From assembly GCA_948474755.1 (NCBI GenBank), contig CAOLHI010000489.1, forward strand, positions 620,001-684,000: a stretch of DNA of 64,000 nt, given 5' to 3'. Every line of letters starts with the position of its first letter. Positions within the stretch are counted from its first letter, which is position 1. The notes beneath the pieces are model-generated. The model was not told the origin of the DNA. It was given only the letters and a program-made list of their open reading frames with translations, and searched no databases. Of the stretch, positions 34,236 to 47,274 are shown piece by piece. The position numbers were made by a program, and so were the translations under genes. The stretch comes from Ctenosaura bakeri. Lineage: Eukaryota > Chordata > Lepidosauria > Squamata > Iguanidae.

Positions 34236-36977
34236 CTGCACAAAGAAATACATGCCCTCTTATGTCTACATGGGTTAATAAAATCTTTGTATGTAATGAC
34301 AGCAGTGGCTGCCTGGGTCCCCACCCTGCCAAGGAACACAGATTTCAGTGTCAATGTTATAGAAGAATAGAGAAACAGGAACACCCAGCTGGAACAGGAA
34401 AGCTGCTGAAATTTCTGCTTAGCCAGTTTAACGGTTAACTCTCACACATGTGAGATGATGTGAGAAAGGTCTAAATCCTTCCTACACAGGATTAAGCAGA
34501 GAATAAGAAACTTAGGTGAATGGCATCCTTATGGAAGACAACTTTAAAGTCCTAAATCGGCACTGCCAGAACCAGAGGTCCTCTGTAGTCTACATAGTCC
34601 CAACAATAGAGCGCATGGGGCTAACAACACAGACTGCATGCAAGGAAATACTATGAGGCACCTACCCTTTGTTTTGCACTTCAGATGAAAGTGGTACCAC
34701 GTCTTTTCCCTAGTGCCTGTCATCTTGCATTAGGAAACTTACTTTGCATAGAAACTCTTCACACCAAGGCTGCATCTTTGCACACATGTTCTGAGACTTC
34801 TGTGTGACTGTTTCTCTGCAAGACTGCAGAGTCCCACGGTGAGGCTCCTAACCAATTTAACAGCACACATAACTCATCTGAGGAATTGCAGTGATCTATT
34901 GAAGGTGCGTCTCCAAAGAACTCTGTGGAAAGTGTCCCTTTCATATAACGGAGAATGTCTCCTTATCTTCCCACAGGCAAATATAATGACATCATTCCCT
35001 CTGCTCATGAACTTCTTTCCAAACTGAACCTTGTATGTGTTTTTTTTAAAAAAAGGCACTTCAAGGGCCAGTTTCAATCAGGGTAGACAAGTTTGAGCAA
35101 CAACGTAATGCCCAAGGCCCTTTGGGAGCCACATGGACTGCCAAAAAAAAAATGCAACTGGAAAACTAGAAACATGGGTTTGAAACATGGGTATTTTTCA
35201 ATGCTAAACAGTGCAGGAGCAGTATATTTGAAAAGTGAATCACCACTCCTGGAGGTCTCCAGGATAGGTAAAATTTGTGGGTTTGTGTCTGTGTGTGTTT
35301 GTGTGTGGAAGAGGGTGTCTTGGGTGAATCGTAGGGGGATGGAGGGGTGCAAAAAATCTGTCTTAGGGGCCAGATTTTGCTCACCCTGCTTTAGAAACAA
35401 GCCCACTGCATCTGCATTCATTGCACCTTTGATGCTCACAAGCAAAGCAATAAATATTATTCTGTCATTAGAGATGACACCATCCTGCTTTTATTTATGG
35501 AACTCAATCGAGCCATTAGCACAGCAGGGTTGTGAAATTCATGCCTTAGTGCAACATTAATGCCAGTACCAATGAATTGTTGATATTTATATTCTAAGTA
35601 ATGTAAAGTTACTGTGTATCAAAAGACACACAAAAGACAGTGGGCAAAAAGATGGCAACAATCACAATATATGCAGTTCTCAGATGTGTTTACAGATTTT
35701 TTATTATTCTACATAAAGTCTTCATGTGGCTTGTGCACTTTCCATAGTTTACTGGCTGATTTAGGGAGAATTCCAGTAACATAATAATTCTCTGGTTTTT
35801 TAAAAGAAATGTGTACCAGCTGTTGGACAGGCCTCACGATTATTATTCTCATAATCATAAAGGAGTGCTATTTCTGAAATGGGTAGGTAGGCTTATTTCA
35901 CCTGTCTGGAGCTGAAGTATTGGTACAAAGTAACAGCTGCTTACACTACTCACAGGAAGGAAAAGAAAGAAGCAGGCAGACATACCAGCCAGCATCAATC
36001 TTGGGCAATTTTTTAGAAAGAAGTTACTAAATTATCATCATCATAATAATAACGGGAAAGAAAAACTGCAAGCACTGAAGGAACTGGAGAAGATGTTTGA
36101 GCAAGTCTTTTCTTCTGTCAAAACGTAGGACTGCAATAATGACAGAGTGGGAATGTCCAATCCCCAAACATTCTAGAGAAATAGAACAGAACAGAAGTCA
36201 GCTGTACAGCATATGGATTATGGCTGTGATAAAATAACAGTTGGGAACACCAGTGACTGCACATAGTTAAACAACATGAATTTTAGAGGAAAAATCTATG
36301 ACTGACTCCAGCATTTACTGCAATAGATCAGGGAAGGCAACTGAGGCAAATAAAGAAGTCAAATTTCACCTTCATGGCAGGCCTCCTCAACCTTGTTTCA
36401 CACAGATTTGGCTAAAGCAAAAGCCCAAGGGACTTTTGGATCATACTTCTAGGGCCTATTGCTGTTTTTTCTTTTGTTCTTTTCTCCTTTTTTTGCGGGG
36501 GAGGGGGCTTTTGGCTTTTGGGAGGTTGGTTCAATGCAAGCCATAGCTTCTGGAGATGTCCATAAACAGTTATGTCAGATCCCAAAGCTTGGGGTGGAAG
36601 AGGAGATGGTAAACAGGTCAGAGATGGAAGCACAAGCCTGGGAAAGGAAAAATAAAGCCCGTGGAAACAGGCTGCGGTTTCCCCACAGCACTTGTTCCTC
36701 AGAGCTACCAAAGCAACCATTTAACTTTTACTGAAGCCTACCAAAAATCTGCACAATGTCTTGCAACTTTAATTATGGAGGTTAGATTCTTAAATCTAAC
36801 ATTTGCACAAATTAGTAAAAAAAAATGCTTAAAATTTTTGTTAACAGAAAATTTAGATTTTCTTTGCAAAGCACTCCAGATCCTTTTGGCAGAAAAATAT
36901 CTGTTCTAGCAGGTCATATCAGGAGAAATCTTTTGAAGTCTGGCACAATAGATCCAAACAAAGACAGTGATGCAGAT
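34236..36977. other. Unannotated spacer
   Basis: Includes a possible MITE at about 35105-35395 (A9 run, inverted GGGCCAGATTTTGCTCACCC end) and a repeat-free block at 35400-35580. No exon was recognised. Confidence 0.3.
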
Positions 36978-36983
36978 TTATTC
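36978..36983 (-). promoter_or_regulatory. Possible poly(A) signal of the Glu-rich gene
   Basis: TTTATT on the plus strand gives AATAAA on the minus strand, about 770 bases beyond the stop codon. It is one of the hexamers available downstream of the terminal exon. No downstream element was verified, so this is only a candidate cleavage signal. Confidence 0.2.
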
Positions 36984-37726
36984 TGCAGCAACCCAAGGTG
37001 GCATTCAGATTTGGAACATGTGGGTCACTTGCTCAACAACTTCCTCAGATAATTTTTTGGGGTGGAGGTAGAGCCACGAGAAGGTTGTAAATGATGGCTA
37101 CAAGGTGGGTACAACTCACTGGTAAGTCTCTCAATCCCCATAAGTTGCCTTAGAAGTTCCCCCTGGCTCAGGGAAGTATGAGTATATTCGTTCTACTCAG
37201 TATATTGGGATGACTCCTTTATAAAGATGTGGAAACTGCCATTTTAATCCAGCGTATATATGGGGCCTGAGAATGTTCTACAGGAAGATGGAGCTACTCT
37301 ACTGCAGAATGTGAAGAGGTCTGACCCTGTAAGTTACCCTGATGGGATTGTAAACTGCTCTGAGCAATTCAGAGGAAATTAGTGTATGAATGTAGCAGAT
37401 AAAGATATACATAACTTCATGATCTAGCCAACTCAAGTTGAACATATTTGTATTGCTAAAAATTAAGTAATGCTTAACTCTCTTGATTGAAATCCATGTG
37501 ACATAATGTGCTTGATTCCACCTGGATCACGTTTTACACACCAGCTCTACAGACATTAATCCCAAACAAAGTAGGGTGGGTGTAAAACACTATAATACAT
37601 CATAGGAGTGGGTCTGCCATTTAAAGGGGAAAGGTCATACACAGATACATATATCACACTTGGCTACAGCAAACCCTGGGGCAATAGCTTTTGATATGTT
37701 AACCCATTATACACACACATGCTCAC

Positions 37727-37749
37727 CTTCACTCTTAATCTCTGTCTTC
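37727..37749 (-). other. 3' UTR start with a cryptic or alternative splice donor
   Basis: Directly after the stop codon the minus strand shows a strong donor, GTGAAG|GTGAGC, with the exon side ending at 37727. It sits 23 bases after the TAA, so splicing there would not trigger nonsense-mediated decay. In the +1 frame the preceding bases read LLDQLTKKTEIKSE and the donor would be phase 1 with the same GAA G|GT form as the two confirmed donors. It may be a real 3' UTR intron, or the mark of a frameshift near the end of the exon. Confidence 0.3.
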
Positions 37750-39902
37750 TTAGTCAGTTGATCCAGTAGGTTGTTGGTGCTGCTCTTCTTCAGATTGCTG
37801 CACGCTCCAATGAATGATTTTTGTCACTGCCAGATTTTCTGTTGGAGATTCTTCCTGCCCTCTTTTTCTGTTTTCACTTCCACTGTCTTCCTCCAAAAGG
37901 TTTTCCTCCCTAGGTTTCTCTGTTTCTCTTTCCTCCACTTTGTCACCCTCACCATGCCACTTTTCTTTTGCTACTACCACTGAAACAAAATCTTCCTTTT
38001 CAGGGTCCTCCTGAGTTGGCATTTCCTCTGCTAAACCTTCCTCTTGAGGTTCTTCTTCCTTATCTTCCACTTCCTCATTCATGCGTGATACTTCAGTTAT
38101 CAATTGCTGTATTCCTATTAAGAGAGCTTCCTCCACATCTGCCAGAGTTATTATTCCTTCTCCTGCCATCTGTTCCTCTGTGCTTGATTCCTCATCTTCA
38201 TTCTCCCCTTCATCAGTCACCTCCTCACTCTGCACATCTAGATAAACTGATTTTTGCCCCACGACAGTCTCCTCAGGTGTTTCTTCCATTTCATCTTCAA
38301 GGCCGCCTTCATTGTCCATTCCTGGATCTCTGTTCAATCCTATCACTGTTACTTTCTGTGATGATGGTTCAGGTGTGTGTTTTGCCTCTGCTGCCTCTGT
38401 TTCTTCTCTCATGTTCACTACATTTTGCCACCTCATGAAGGTCATCTCAGAAACTGGCTCGCCCTCAGACTCTGTGACCAGAGACACTACTTCACCCTCT
38501 GTTTCTGAGTCCTCATCCCTCATCTCCCATTTAATTGACAGCAATCTTTTTGTCTCTTCATCCTCTACTTCCTCCTCAAATGCTCCTTCTCTGTCAGCCC
38601 TTTCAGATTCTTCTTTTCCTTTAACACTTCCCTTTCTTTTGGTCCCTTCAGCCTCTGACTCCCCTTTAACCACCACCTTTCTTTTTGCCTTTACCTCTTT
38701 GGCATCTACTCTTTCTTCTGCTTCTCTCTTCCTTACTGTTTCATCAGAAACTAAGCCAATAGCTTCTGGGATGTTTTCAGTAGAAAGTTCTTCTTTTTCA
38801 AATTCCACCTTCTTTCGGGGAGCTACTGTTTTGGATATCAGCATTTCTTCTGTTTCTTCCTGACTAGTATCTTCTCCCAAAGCGTGCTCTAGACTCCCTT
38901 CGTCCAGTGCTGTTTTTTCAGTCCCTACCATGCCTCCTTCTGTTGGTGAAATGGCCTCTTCAATTTTGTGGTGGTCCAGATTTTTCATCCAAGGTTTCAA
39001 ATTCCTTTGTGCTGAATCTTCTTCTGGAAATATAGTTTTCATCCTACTCCTTTCTGGAGATGTTTCTTCTAAATCTTTTTCCCACATGGGCAGAGCTGCC
39101 TCAGCTATTTCTTCCATGTCCCTTTCGTCCCCTTTTTCATGCATGGTGAACATCTCTTTCTCTTTTAAGTCTGGTTCTCCCACTTTGATTTTTCTATCTT
39201 TTTCGTCCTCCATGTATTCATCACCCATCAAACCACTGGCCGTCATGCTTTCATCTTCTGTGAGGCTGGCTCTTTCTACAGCCTCTGCTTCATGTTTCAA
39301 CTCTTGCAAAGTCGCATTTCCTTCAGATTCAGCTTCTTTCATATTTTTTTGTGCTTCTATCTCAAATGCTGTCCCAAGAGCTTCACCTGTCTGAATGGCT
39401 CCTTTCATAATCTCCTTTGCCTTGTGTTCTTCCCCTTCCATAGCTTTCTTTCCCACTAATTCTATAGTCTCCAGAATTTCAGGTGTCTCCACTACCTCTT
39501 CTGTACTTTCTTCTCCCTCTGAGCCTTTCCCAACAGCTATTAATTTCTTGCTGAGATTGGAGTCTTTCACTTCTTCTCCCTCTAACTGGGATTCATCTGA
39601 AATCACCTCTCCATCAGAAATTTCATGTTCTACTGCCATTACTTTTGTCTTTTTGGCTTTTTGTTGTGCTTCTACCTTCCCTTCAGATGTTTTTCCTTCC
39701 TCATATGTAACTTCTTTCTCTACATCATCCAGATCTGATTCTACCACTGGTTCTTCCTCCAGTTCTCTGGAGCCCTCCTCATCTACAAGCTCCTCTTCCT
39801 CAAGTGTTCTTTCCTTGCTCACCATCTGTCTCTGTTGTTCCACTTGCTCTGCAACCTTCTGTGATTTCAATGTTTTCAACGTTTTTGCCAAGGAAGTTTC
39901 AC
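37750..39902 (-). CDS. Large terminal coding exon of an unidentified Glu-rich protein
   Basis: The acceptor (pyrimidine-poor tract ending TTGGCAG) opens at 39902 in phase 1, and the frame stays open for 717 residues to a TAA at 37752-37750. The open frame extends a little upstream into the intron, where it reads as a hydrophobic run (VIIITTHVALILILA); this is intron sequence, not a signal peptide. The exon is dominated by Glu, with many Ser, Lys, Thr and Val residues. I see no cysteine and no recognisable domain, so an intrinsically disordered, strongly acidic segment is expected. Clusters such as EEEELVDEEG, EGEEVKDS and SETEGEVVS would suit casein-kinase-2-type phosphorylation (inference). 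A 2.1-kb open frame in otherwise stop-rich DNA, joined in phase with two upstream acidic exons, makes it a real gene. Function is unknown; an axonemal, cytoskeletal or nuclear scaffold are all possible. No family is assigned. Confidence 0.75.
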
Positions 39903-41415
39903 CTGCCAATATTAAAATAAGTGCAACATGAGTTGTAATTATGATAACCATGTCTGTGTTTCATGTGTGTTTCTTTTTTTAAAAAAATGCACTGTTATTA
40001 AAGGTGTTAGAATTTTTCAGTTCACTTGTAGAGAGTGCATTAGTATTACACTGGATATGTTAACTTTCTTCACCCAGAAGATTCTATGCATTCCAAGTCA
40101 AGATAGAACAGCATGAGGAAACATTTCTCTATTATGACCCACATCAACCTTCTTTGCAAGCTGCCTGGCATTTCCTTCTATGGAACTAACTTTGTGTTTT
40201 TATTTTTATTTTTTTGCAAACACTTTTTTCCATATAGACATGATACTGTCAGCAGGCTCTTCCCTTCCAAAAACCAGTGCCTATGACAAGATACTGCCAG
40301 AATATTGATATCAGAATATAAATAGTCAAAAATATACAGCAATGTTCTTATACATAATACATCCATGCAAAGGGAATGGTCACAGAATGTTGGGATTGTA
40401 TATTAATATATGACTGATACACACACACAAGAATAATGCATCCAAAAAAGAATTATGTTCAGCATTTAAAAGATACCATCAGAACCCAGAACTATTCTTA
40501 TGCTGCTAGAATTAAATAGGTATGATTCTGAGAGCTCCAGACAGCTGCATAAGGGAGGAGAAGTAGCATGAGTATTTTACATAGTTACCTTCACCCAGAG
40601 CTTGGAATTAACAAGCTTGTTAGGTCATTTATTAGTTATTAATACAGCTGTTTCTCATAGTAACTTTGCCTAATTCATTTGATTCTGGTGGAGATGGAAA
40701 GAAAAGAGAGATGTAAGAGAGGAGGATGGAAAATGAGATCCTCTCTTCTACAACAGTCTTTCTCAATCTGACAGTTATCACAAGTAACTATCACCAGTCC
40801 CAGGCAACAATCATGTTCTTTGCTGGGTAGTCCATGTGGGAGTAAAAATCTATGTTGGATGAAGGCAACTTTATAAGGACAAAACTAGCCCCTTGTAAGA
40901 AGCCAACAACATAGTATGTTCCTTCAGTCAACTGTGATACCTTCCACGCTACATGGACTGTTCCAGACTAATAGTTTTTCAATACTGAGTTAACCAGTGA
41001 CAAGCAACCAATTAAATTATTTCAAATATCTGTACTTTTAACGAATTAATTTCCCAATTTCTAATGTTTAACATTATTGAATTAATTTGCAAATCTAATG
41101 ATCCAAACTCTGCTTTCTAACACCAGGGAGACTTGCAGAATTCAATTTTTGCAACTTCTTATCTGACCCAACTTGACCTGTACCTCACACAGTTTGCAAA
41201 ATCAGTTTTTAAGAGAAGACATGCTAAAGCAGTGGGAAGATGATGCTCTGAGACTCAAGCTCCATCCTACCACTGCTCAGTCCCAGATGGTTCATTAGTT
41301 AGAAATGTAATATTCTAAGCTCATTCTATTAATATACAGATAATGTATGCACTGGTTTTCAAAAAGCAGTCTTAAAAATGTTCTCAGTTCAAAAAGCAGA
41401 TGTTCAGAATTTGCT

Positions 41416-41635
41416 GTTGTTACATACCTTCAAGTCATTTCCAACTTACGACCGGCCTAAGACAAACCTATCAAGGGATTTTCTTGGCAAGATTTGTTTG
41501 AAGGGGGTTTGCCATTGCCTTCTTCCAAGGGTGAGAGAGTGTAACTTGCCCAAAATCACCAAGTATGTTTCCATGACCAAACAGGGATTTGAACCCTGGT
41601 CTCCCAGAATCCTAGTCCAATCAAGCTGGTTCTCA
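41416..41635 (-). mobile_element. tRNA-derived SINE (ACA-tail family)
   Basis: Inverted: tail GTTGTTACATACCTTCAAGT, body GTGAGAGAGTGTAACTTGCC, B-box side GATTTGAACCCTGGTCTCCC and head TCCAATCAAGCTGGTTCTC. Close to full length, one of the less diverged copies. Confidence 0.88.
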
Positions 41636-41831
41636 TATGTTCAAAGATATTCAAAAATCATCAAAGATGTGTCTTGAATGTTTGGAAAGCCTGACAAGGA
41701 GAATCTTGGACTGACAGCAGCCTTAGCATTTTGGGACTTATTTCCTACAAAATTTGCACTGAAAATGCTGGGCTTTGTTCAATACATACACACACTGAAT
41801 TTTGCACGTAATACATCCCAAATTGTGAATA

Positions 41832-42046
41832 CAGTGTGCCCTCCATATATGTGGGGATTCCATTCCAGGAATTCCCATGTAAAATAAAAAAAACCACAAA
41901 GTGTCACATCCCATTCTAGGCAATGGATGCAATGTGTGCATGCTCTGAGGCAGCCCACTACATCCTAGCTATAACAGGATGCAATGCTTTTTGTGCACCT
42001 CGCATTCATGCATCCAGGGGTCATGTAAGAGGAGGGCCCACTATAC
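41832..42046. mobile_element. Mariner/pogo-like MITE with TA flanks
   Basis: Ends CAGTGTGCCCTCC and, in reverse complement, TAGTGGGCCCTCC, flanked by TA. About 215 bp. The TIR form CAGT...CCTCC and TA duplication fit the pogo/Tigger group. Confidence 0.7.
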
Positions 42047-42654
42047 TCTTTGAAAACTGCACAATTGTCAGAGAAGTTCTAACAGTGGGGAAAAATTGCT
42101 AAAATTACTTATTAAAATTATATATTGCTTATCCAAGCTCAAGTTGAGTCAGGCAGGGTGAAAACTGAATTCTCCATGACTCCCTAGTGTTAAGAGAAGG
42201 CAAAGTTTAGAACATTAAATCTGCAAATTAATTATACCAAAGAGTTACATGTTTTTTGCATGAATTAAAGAAAACAGATTTTCAGGTTAATATGGAAGTG
42301 GGGTGGAACAGACTTGTGTGTGAATTCATTTGGAAGTGATAAGGAAAAGAAAACAAGTGGTTGATCATTCTAGGAGGGCTGAAGAAGCAATCCACAGTTA
42401 GTAGGTTATTCCCTCAAGCCAGCTGATCTAGCACGAGATCCAAAGTTCTAAATCCATTTGGTTCACTTACTCTTCTCACTCACTCAATAGTTTAATTTCA
42501 TAGCCTTGTTTACCATTATAAAATAGTTATAATAGAGGTAGTTTATACAAGAACAGTGGAGGAAGGGAGGTTGGTAGCCCTTGGGTGAGGGTGGATTGCT
42601 CCTTCAGCCCTCCTAAAATGATTATTCATGATCCACTAGAAGAGGACCCATACA

Positions 42655-42893
42655 GCCATGCTGGATGGCCTAGATATTCCAAGAGAGAACACTTCTCTAG
42701 GCATTGCTAGGTCCTCCAACATGGCTCTATGCCCACATTTTCTGGAAAATGACCAAAGAATCACACTGGAGGACCTAGAGATTCTTAGAGAAGGATTTTC
42801 GGGTTATAAAAAAATTATTTTATTCATGGTTTTTTTCCCACTTTTGTGGGGGTCTTGTGCCCTCAACCCCACAAAAGCGGAGGGCTCACTGTA
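42655..42893. mobile_element. Second pogo-like MITE
   Basis: The right end in reverse complement is TACAGTGAGCCCTCCGCTTT, matching the TIR of the element at 41832. The interior contains an inverted repeat with AGGTCCTCCAACATGG and TGGAGGACCT arms. The left terminus is eroded. Confidence 0.6.
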
Positions 42894-43034
42894 CCCAAGC
42901 TCCAACTTAAGGGTGGGAATGGCTGCTTTCCTCTTTCACAACTGAATGCAGGACAGACAAATGCTGCTTGCCCTGATTTAAATTTGTCTATCTTTTAGAC
43001 AATGAAAGTTGATGTCTTTTAATGAAAGTCAATG

Positions 43035-43900
43035 ACTCTTTCAGCCTTACACACCTCTTCTAATGATGATGAAAACTTGAACACTGCAGTTATTGCCAAA
43101 GAGTTTGTGGAGCCTGTGGAGGCCTTGGCATTTTAGCATAATCATAAGTATATGCAGATTTTATACACCTAGATAGCACTTGTTTTGATGCTCTATAACC
43201 CAGTGTCCGCAGGTGAAAGAAAATAAACAGTGCCTCAGTCTGACAAATGGCTTTAGATCTTAGCAAATAAAGTTCAACCCCTCTTCTCACATCTAACGAA
43301 TACAATCTCTTCTCCAGAGGATGACCTGGTTCTGTTGGTTGATGTCCCAGATTTCATAGCTAAAGACTTAGGAACAACAGAAGATTTGATTGATAACATT
43401 AAGGAGAATTTTTTCTTATCAAACTTGCAAAAGTTTGATTGATAGTGATGATAATTCAGAAACTCTTCTTGCTGAGGTTACAGTGACCAAAAATACCATT
43501 TTGAAAGACAGCAGTCTCAACGAGGCCTCCTTAAGAGGTTGAAATGGCAGTTTTGACAAAGCATTTAACATCAACTTCTGATCCTAAGCTGTAAACCTGT
43601 AAACAATAGGTGGAGCTTGTAATGTTGCACCTCTTAAATACCTTTTTAACATGATGAGCTTTAAGAGACTTTCCTATTGTTGTTAATACCGATGACTAGA
43701 CAGCTATCTTTTCAGTCTCAGATCTTATGATATGCCATCTTGAAGAAATGCTAGTATCTCTGTTATTTCTGCATTGTTAGGTGTAACTGAATTCTGTGAG
43801 CACCACTTCTGGCATGCTTTCCAAGTGGTCTCATAAATGTATTGAACTGACTGCCTCCTGGACACTAAAATTGTTTTATCACTAACTCAGAATATACTTG
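43035..43900 (-). pseudogene. DIRS tyrosine recombinase remnant
   Basis: The core-binding part reads IYETTWKACQKWCSQNSV then TPNNAEITEILAFLQDGIS. A middle block reads KEASLRLLSFKMVFLVTVTS with ARRVSELSSLSIK, the region holding the first catalytic Arg. The C-terminal part reads YSLDVRRGVELYLLRSKAIC, LGYRASKQVLSRCIKSAYTY and, after a shift, EEVCKAE. These match the integrase-like recombinase that DIRS elements use in place of a DDE integrase. Stops and frameshifts abolish function; the final catalytic Tyr could not be located. Confidence 0.8.
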
Positions 43901-44279
43901 CTGCTACAAGCCTCTCCGCTTAAGTTCCAAGCTGTTAGCTGTAACCATTATGGATGAAGATGGCAAAATGGTCCCTGTTAACTGTAAATCTGATCTTTGC
44001 AATAAATGACATGGTTCCTTCACCAACGTATTTTTTTGAGGAAGGAATCATGGTCTGCAAGTCCAATGCAGAGCCAATAACATAAGCTGTAGCTTTATTT
44101 TCGTTAAGATTTTCTGTATTATTGGCAAAGACTTATAGTAGACTTTTTGACCATATCACTGCTAGAGCATTGTGACTTTCCACTCTTACATCTCCATCTA
44201 TTGAAAAAAAATCTTTATAATTTGAAATTCTCACCAGAGGGAAACGAGTCTATTAAAAATTCTCCGTATTGTCTCTGTA

Positions 44280-44690
44280 ACGAATCAAAAACCTGATGGT
44301 TCAAACTCCACTCTTCAAACAAGGTTTTGTTCCTGCTTAGGAAATCTGCCCTAATAAATAAAATGCTAATGAATTCAAACATTTCTCAGCCCAGTTTAAA
44401 AATTTTGCCAATTCTTTTATCAGCTGATGTGAACAGGACCCCTTTTCATTCAAAAGATATGCCTTCATTATCATGCCTTCTTTGTAGATCTGAACATTGT
44501 GATGCTCTATCATTGGTGTAAATTCTACTAGAGCTATCCTCACTGCTCTCATTTCTTAGACTGGGGCTTTCTTCTCTGATTTTGACCATTCTCCCTGGAT
44601 AGCCCGGCCACAGCAGTGAGTTCTTCCTCAATCCATCTTGCATCTGTCATGATCATTCTCTCTCTGTGTAGTACAAAAGAATGGGCTTTG
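44280..44690 (-). pseudogene. DIRS RNase H remnant
   Basis: Downstream of the RT, minus-strand fragments read ERMIMTDA, then GEWSKSEK, then MRAVRIALVEFTPMIEHHNV, QIYKEGMIMKAYL, KELAKFLNWAEKCLNSLAFY and a trailing SRNKTLFEEWSLNHQVF-like segment. This follows the RNase H domain of DIRS polyproteins, with the first catalytic Asp still visible in TDA. Frames shift several times. Confidence 0.75.
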
Positions 44691-45049
44691 TCAAATGCTT
44701 TTTTGGATATCTAAAATCTTTCCTTATCCTGCCTGATAAAGTCAAATTGTAATATTTTCTTGTTATATGTATATCAGGTCTTAGGAATAGCTACAATGAC
44801 CTGGTATGAAACTTTAACCAAGGCACTACTTGAATGATTAACACTCCTAATATCTTTGCCAGAAACATTGAGTCTGCTGCACTTGTCTCAAAGCAATTCA
44901 AATTCAATTTAAAATAAACTATCTTTATTTTCTATTTTCCTTCTTTTGAAAGAAATACACTGCCTTATTCTGTGTCTCTCTCTGCCCCTAAATGAGTCAG
45001 TGTCTTTGATGCTTAAAGGTGACTTTTTTCAAAATTAGAAACACATGGT

Positions 45050-45500
45050 TCTATAGACATTTTAATGTTACCAAGAGATCTGATTCAGCTTTTGCTCTGC
45101 TCCCAGCTTTCACCAAAATGTCACCCAAGTAAGAAACAACTGTACCCCTTGATGCCTTAGAATGGTTACTATTGGCATCAACACTTTGAGGACGACTCTG
45201 GAAGCCAATGCTAACTTGAACGAGAGAGACCTAAATTGATAATGATGAATCTCAGGTATTTCTTGCAAACTGATTTCACTGAAATATGCAAATAAGCTTC
45301 CTTCAAGACTACTGAAAGGAGACATTCTTTCAACACCAAATTCTCTAACATAGATTGCAAGGTCTCAAATTTGAATTTGCAGTTCCAAATAAATAAATTA
45401 AGGTATTTCAGATCCAGAACCAGTCTGTAATCTCCACTGTGCTTGGCTTCATGAAAAAAATGCCCTAGTATTTCTGGTTGTGAGGCAAATGTTCTACGCC
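45050..45500 (-). pseudogene. DIRS reverse transcriptase remnant
   Basis: The minus strand reads GDYRLVLDLKYLNLF, then FETLQSMLENLVLKE, KEAYLHISV and KYLRFI, then in a shifted frame YQFRSLSFKLALASRV, PIVTILRHQGVQLF and finally GDILVKAGSRAKAESDLLVT. These are the conserved palm blocks of DIRS-type RT. The catalytic Tyr-x-Asp-Asp box is destroyed (reads TWVTFW in one frame and LGDIL in another). The frame is broken at least once and stops follow. Confidence 0.85.
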
Positions 45501-46119
45501 TACCATCTGCAGCAAATATTTCTTTCTAGACTACTTCTCTTTTTATTATTTTTAATTATTTTTATTGTATATTATTATTGTTGTTGTTGCTGTTGTTGTT
45601 GTTATTGTCTGATGTTAACTTCCACACATGACTGAAAAAAGGCATCTTCTCCCTACTGGTACTTTTTTCTCATCAGTACTGAGCTTTTCTAATATTTATT
45701 TCATCCTCCTCTTCTTGCATGTTGCCTCTGATGTCTCAATTGAAACCTTCATTTGTTCCATTGTAGTCTCTCTTTGTGATTGAAATGCCCTTCATATCGA
45801 TTCATATCTAAAACTTTATCTTTTCGATTGTTGGCAAAACTTCCTTTTTATCTTTCCCTTCTCCCATCAAGTCTTTTTCATATTTTTTTTTTTTACTGTA
45901 TTCAATAAATTTCTTAAGAGTTTAGAGATGTTCCCCATTCAGACTCAGTTAAGTCCCTAAACATTTCTGGCACTGGTATCTGAACAGTCTGAAATGGCAT
46001 TTTCTGTATCACTGCTGCCACTTGGGCAGGGGCCTTTATTTTCCTCCTTATTTAAACTTTGATCTGTGCCTAGTCCTAGGCACTAAGATCAGCAGTACTT
46101 TTTTAAAGAAGATTTTTAA

Positions 46120-47274
46120 AATGCTCTGCTTCAAATAATCTTGTTTTTGCCACCTTCTTTTATTATTTCTGAGTCTGAGGAATCAGCATTGTCATTGTCT
46201 TGAGACTACCGAATCTTCTTCATACTCAGAACCTGAGTCTGACATTTCTTCTCTATCAATTGAGATAGTTTATCTTATTTATTGAATTAATTACATTAAT
46301 TAATTTCCTAGACTTTTCTGGTTTTGATGTAATCACTGTGTTCCTGTTTTGCATCTGTGAATTAATAAATTCACTCTGATCTATTCCCTTCAACCCCACT
46401 GAATTACTGCCTCTATGTTATACAACTGAAATTCATTATTAAATCATGCTATGTAAAGGAATTCATTGTATAAGTTAAGTTACTCAAATTTGTTGTATTT
46501 TAAAAAAATTTATCATTAAATGATGGTTGCATTCAGGCTCAAAGCTCCACATTTACTAAGTCTTTCACTATATCTCTTATTGCAGAAAGACTGGATTACA
46601 AAGTACTGCGGTACTACTGATTCTGGTTTCCTCTACCCGTGTCTGATTTTCAGCAAACATAGAGGTAAGATAGCATAAAAATTGGTTATTAGAGTTCATC
46701 TCACAGCTTGAATTTAAAATGGTCCTTTTTCTCCAGAAAAGTATTGCCTTTGATTGTCAGGAATTCCCTGAGCATCAACCATTACATGCAATTGCACGTT
46801 CAGTTCCCGGGCTTTCTTTGTTTGGACTGAATATTGTATTGCCTCTGCCTCATTTCTGAACTTAGAATTGGCAGAATCAAGATGGTGACTGGGAGTCACG
46901 ATTAATCTGAAGACCTCCATGCATTCCTTTATAGTATTTAAACTCTTTTCAGATACATTTTTAGACTTTTTTCCTTTTACTTTGACTTTTTAAGGTTTAC
47001 TCCCCTTATCTAAAATGATTTCCTTGGGTCTTACTGCACCTTGGAGTTGTACAGAAAATCGCCCTTCCAACTCACTGTCGCTGGATGAAATAAATATTTT
47101 CTTTAATGCTATTTCTGCCACAGGTTCAGAGGCTTGCCTCTCAACAGCCAACTGAACTTTTTCAGTGCTTTGATCATTTTCTTCACCCTCTTCGGCCTGC
47201 GTATCTACGGTCTTGGGGGAGATTTTAAAAATAATATCATCCTCCAGTTGCCTTTTCTTTTTCTCAGAAAGCAA
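46120..47274 (-). pseudogene. DIRS gag-like ORF1 remnant
   Basis: Pieces in different frames include EKKKRQLEDDIIFKISPK at the start, VQTKKARELNVQLHVMVDAQ with GIPDNQRQ in the middle, and an acidic run (EEMSDSGSEYEEDS) followed by LFEAEHFKNLL further on. This acidic N-terminal ORF lies upstream of the reverse transcriptase, as in DIRS ORF1. Identity rests mainly on position and on resemblance to DIRS gag, so it is less certain than the RT. Confidence 0.6.

Noticed and set aside
37771..39931. Series of long open frames on the plus strand opposite the Glu-rich exon (up to 183 codons)
   Set aside because: They are antisense shadows: Glu codons GAA/GAG read as TTC/CTC and shifted frames give Ser/Phe/Leu-rich products. 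No plus-strand splice logic supports them.
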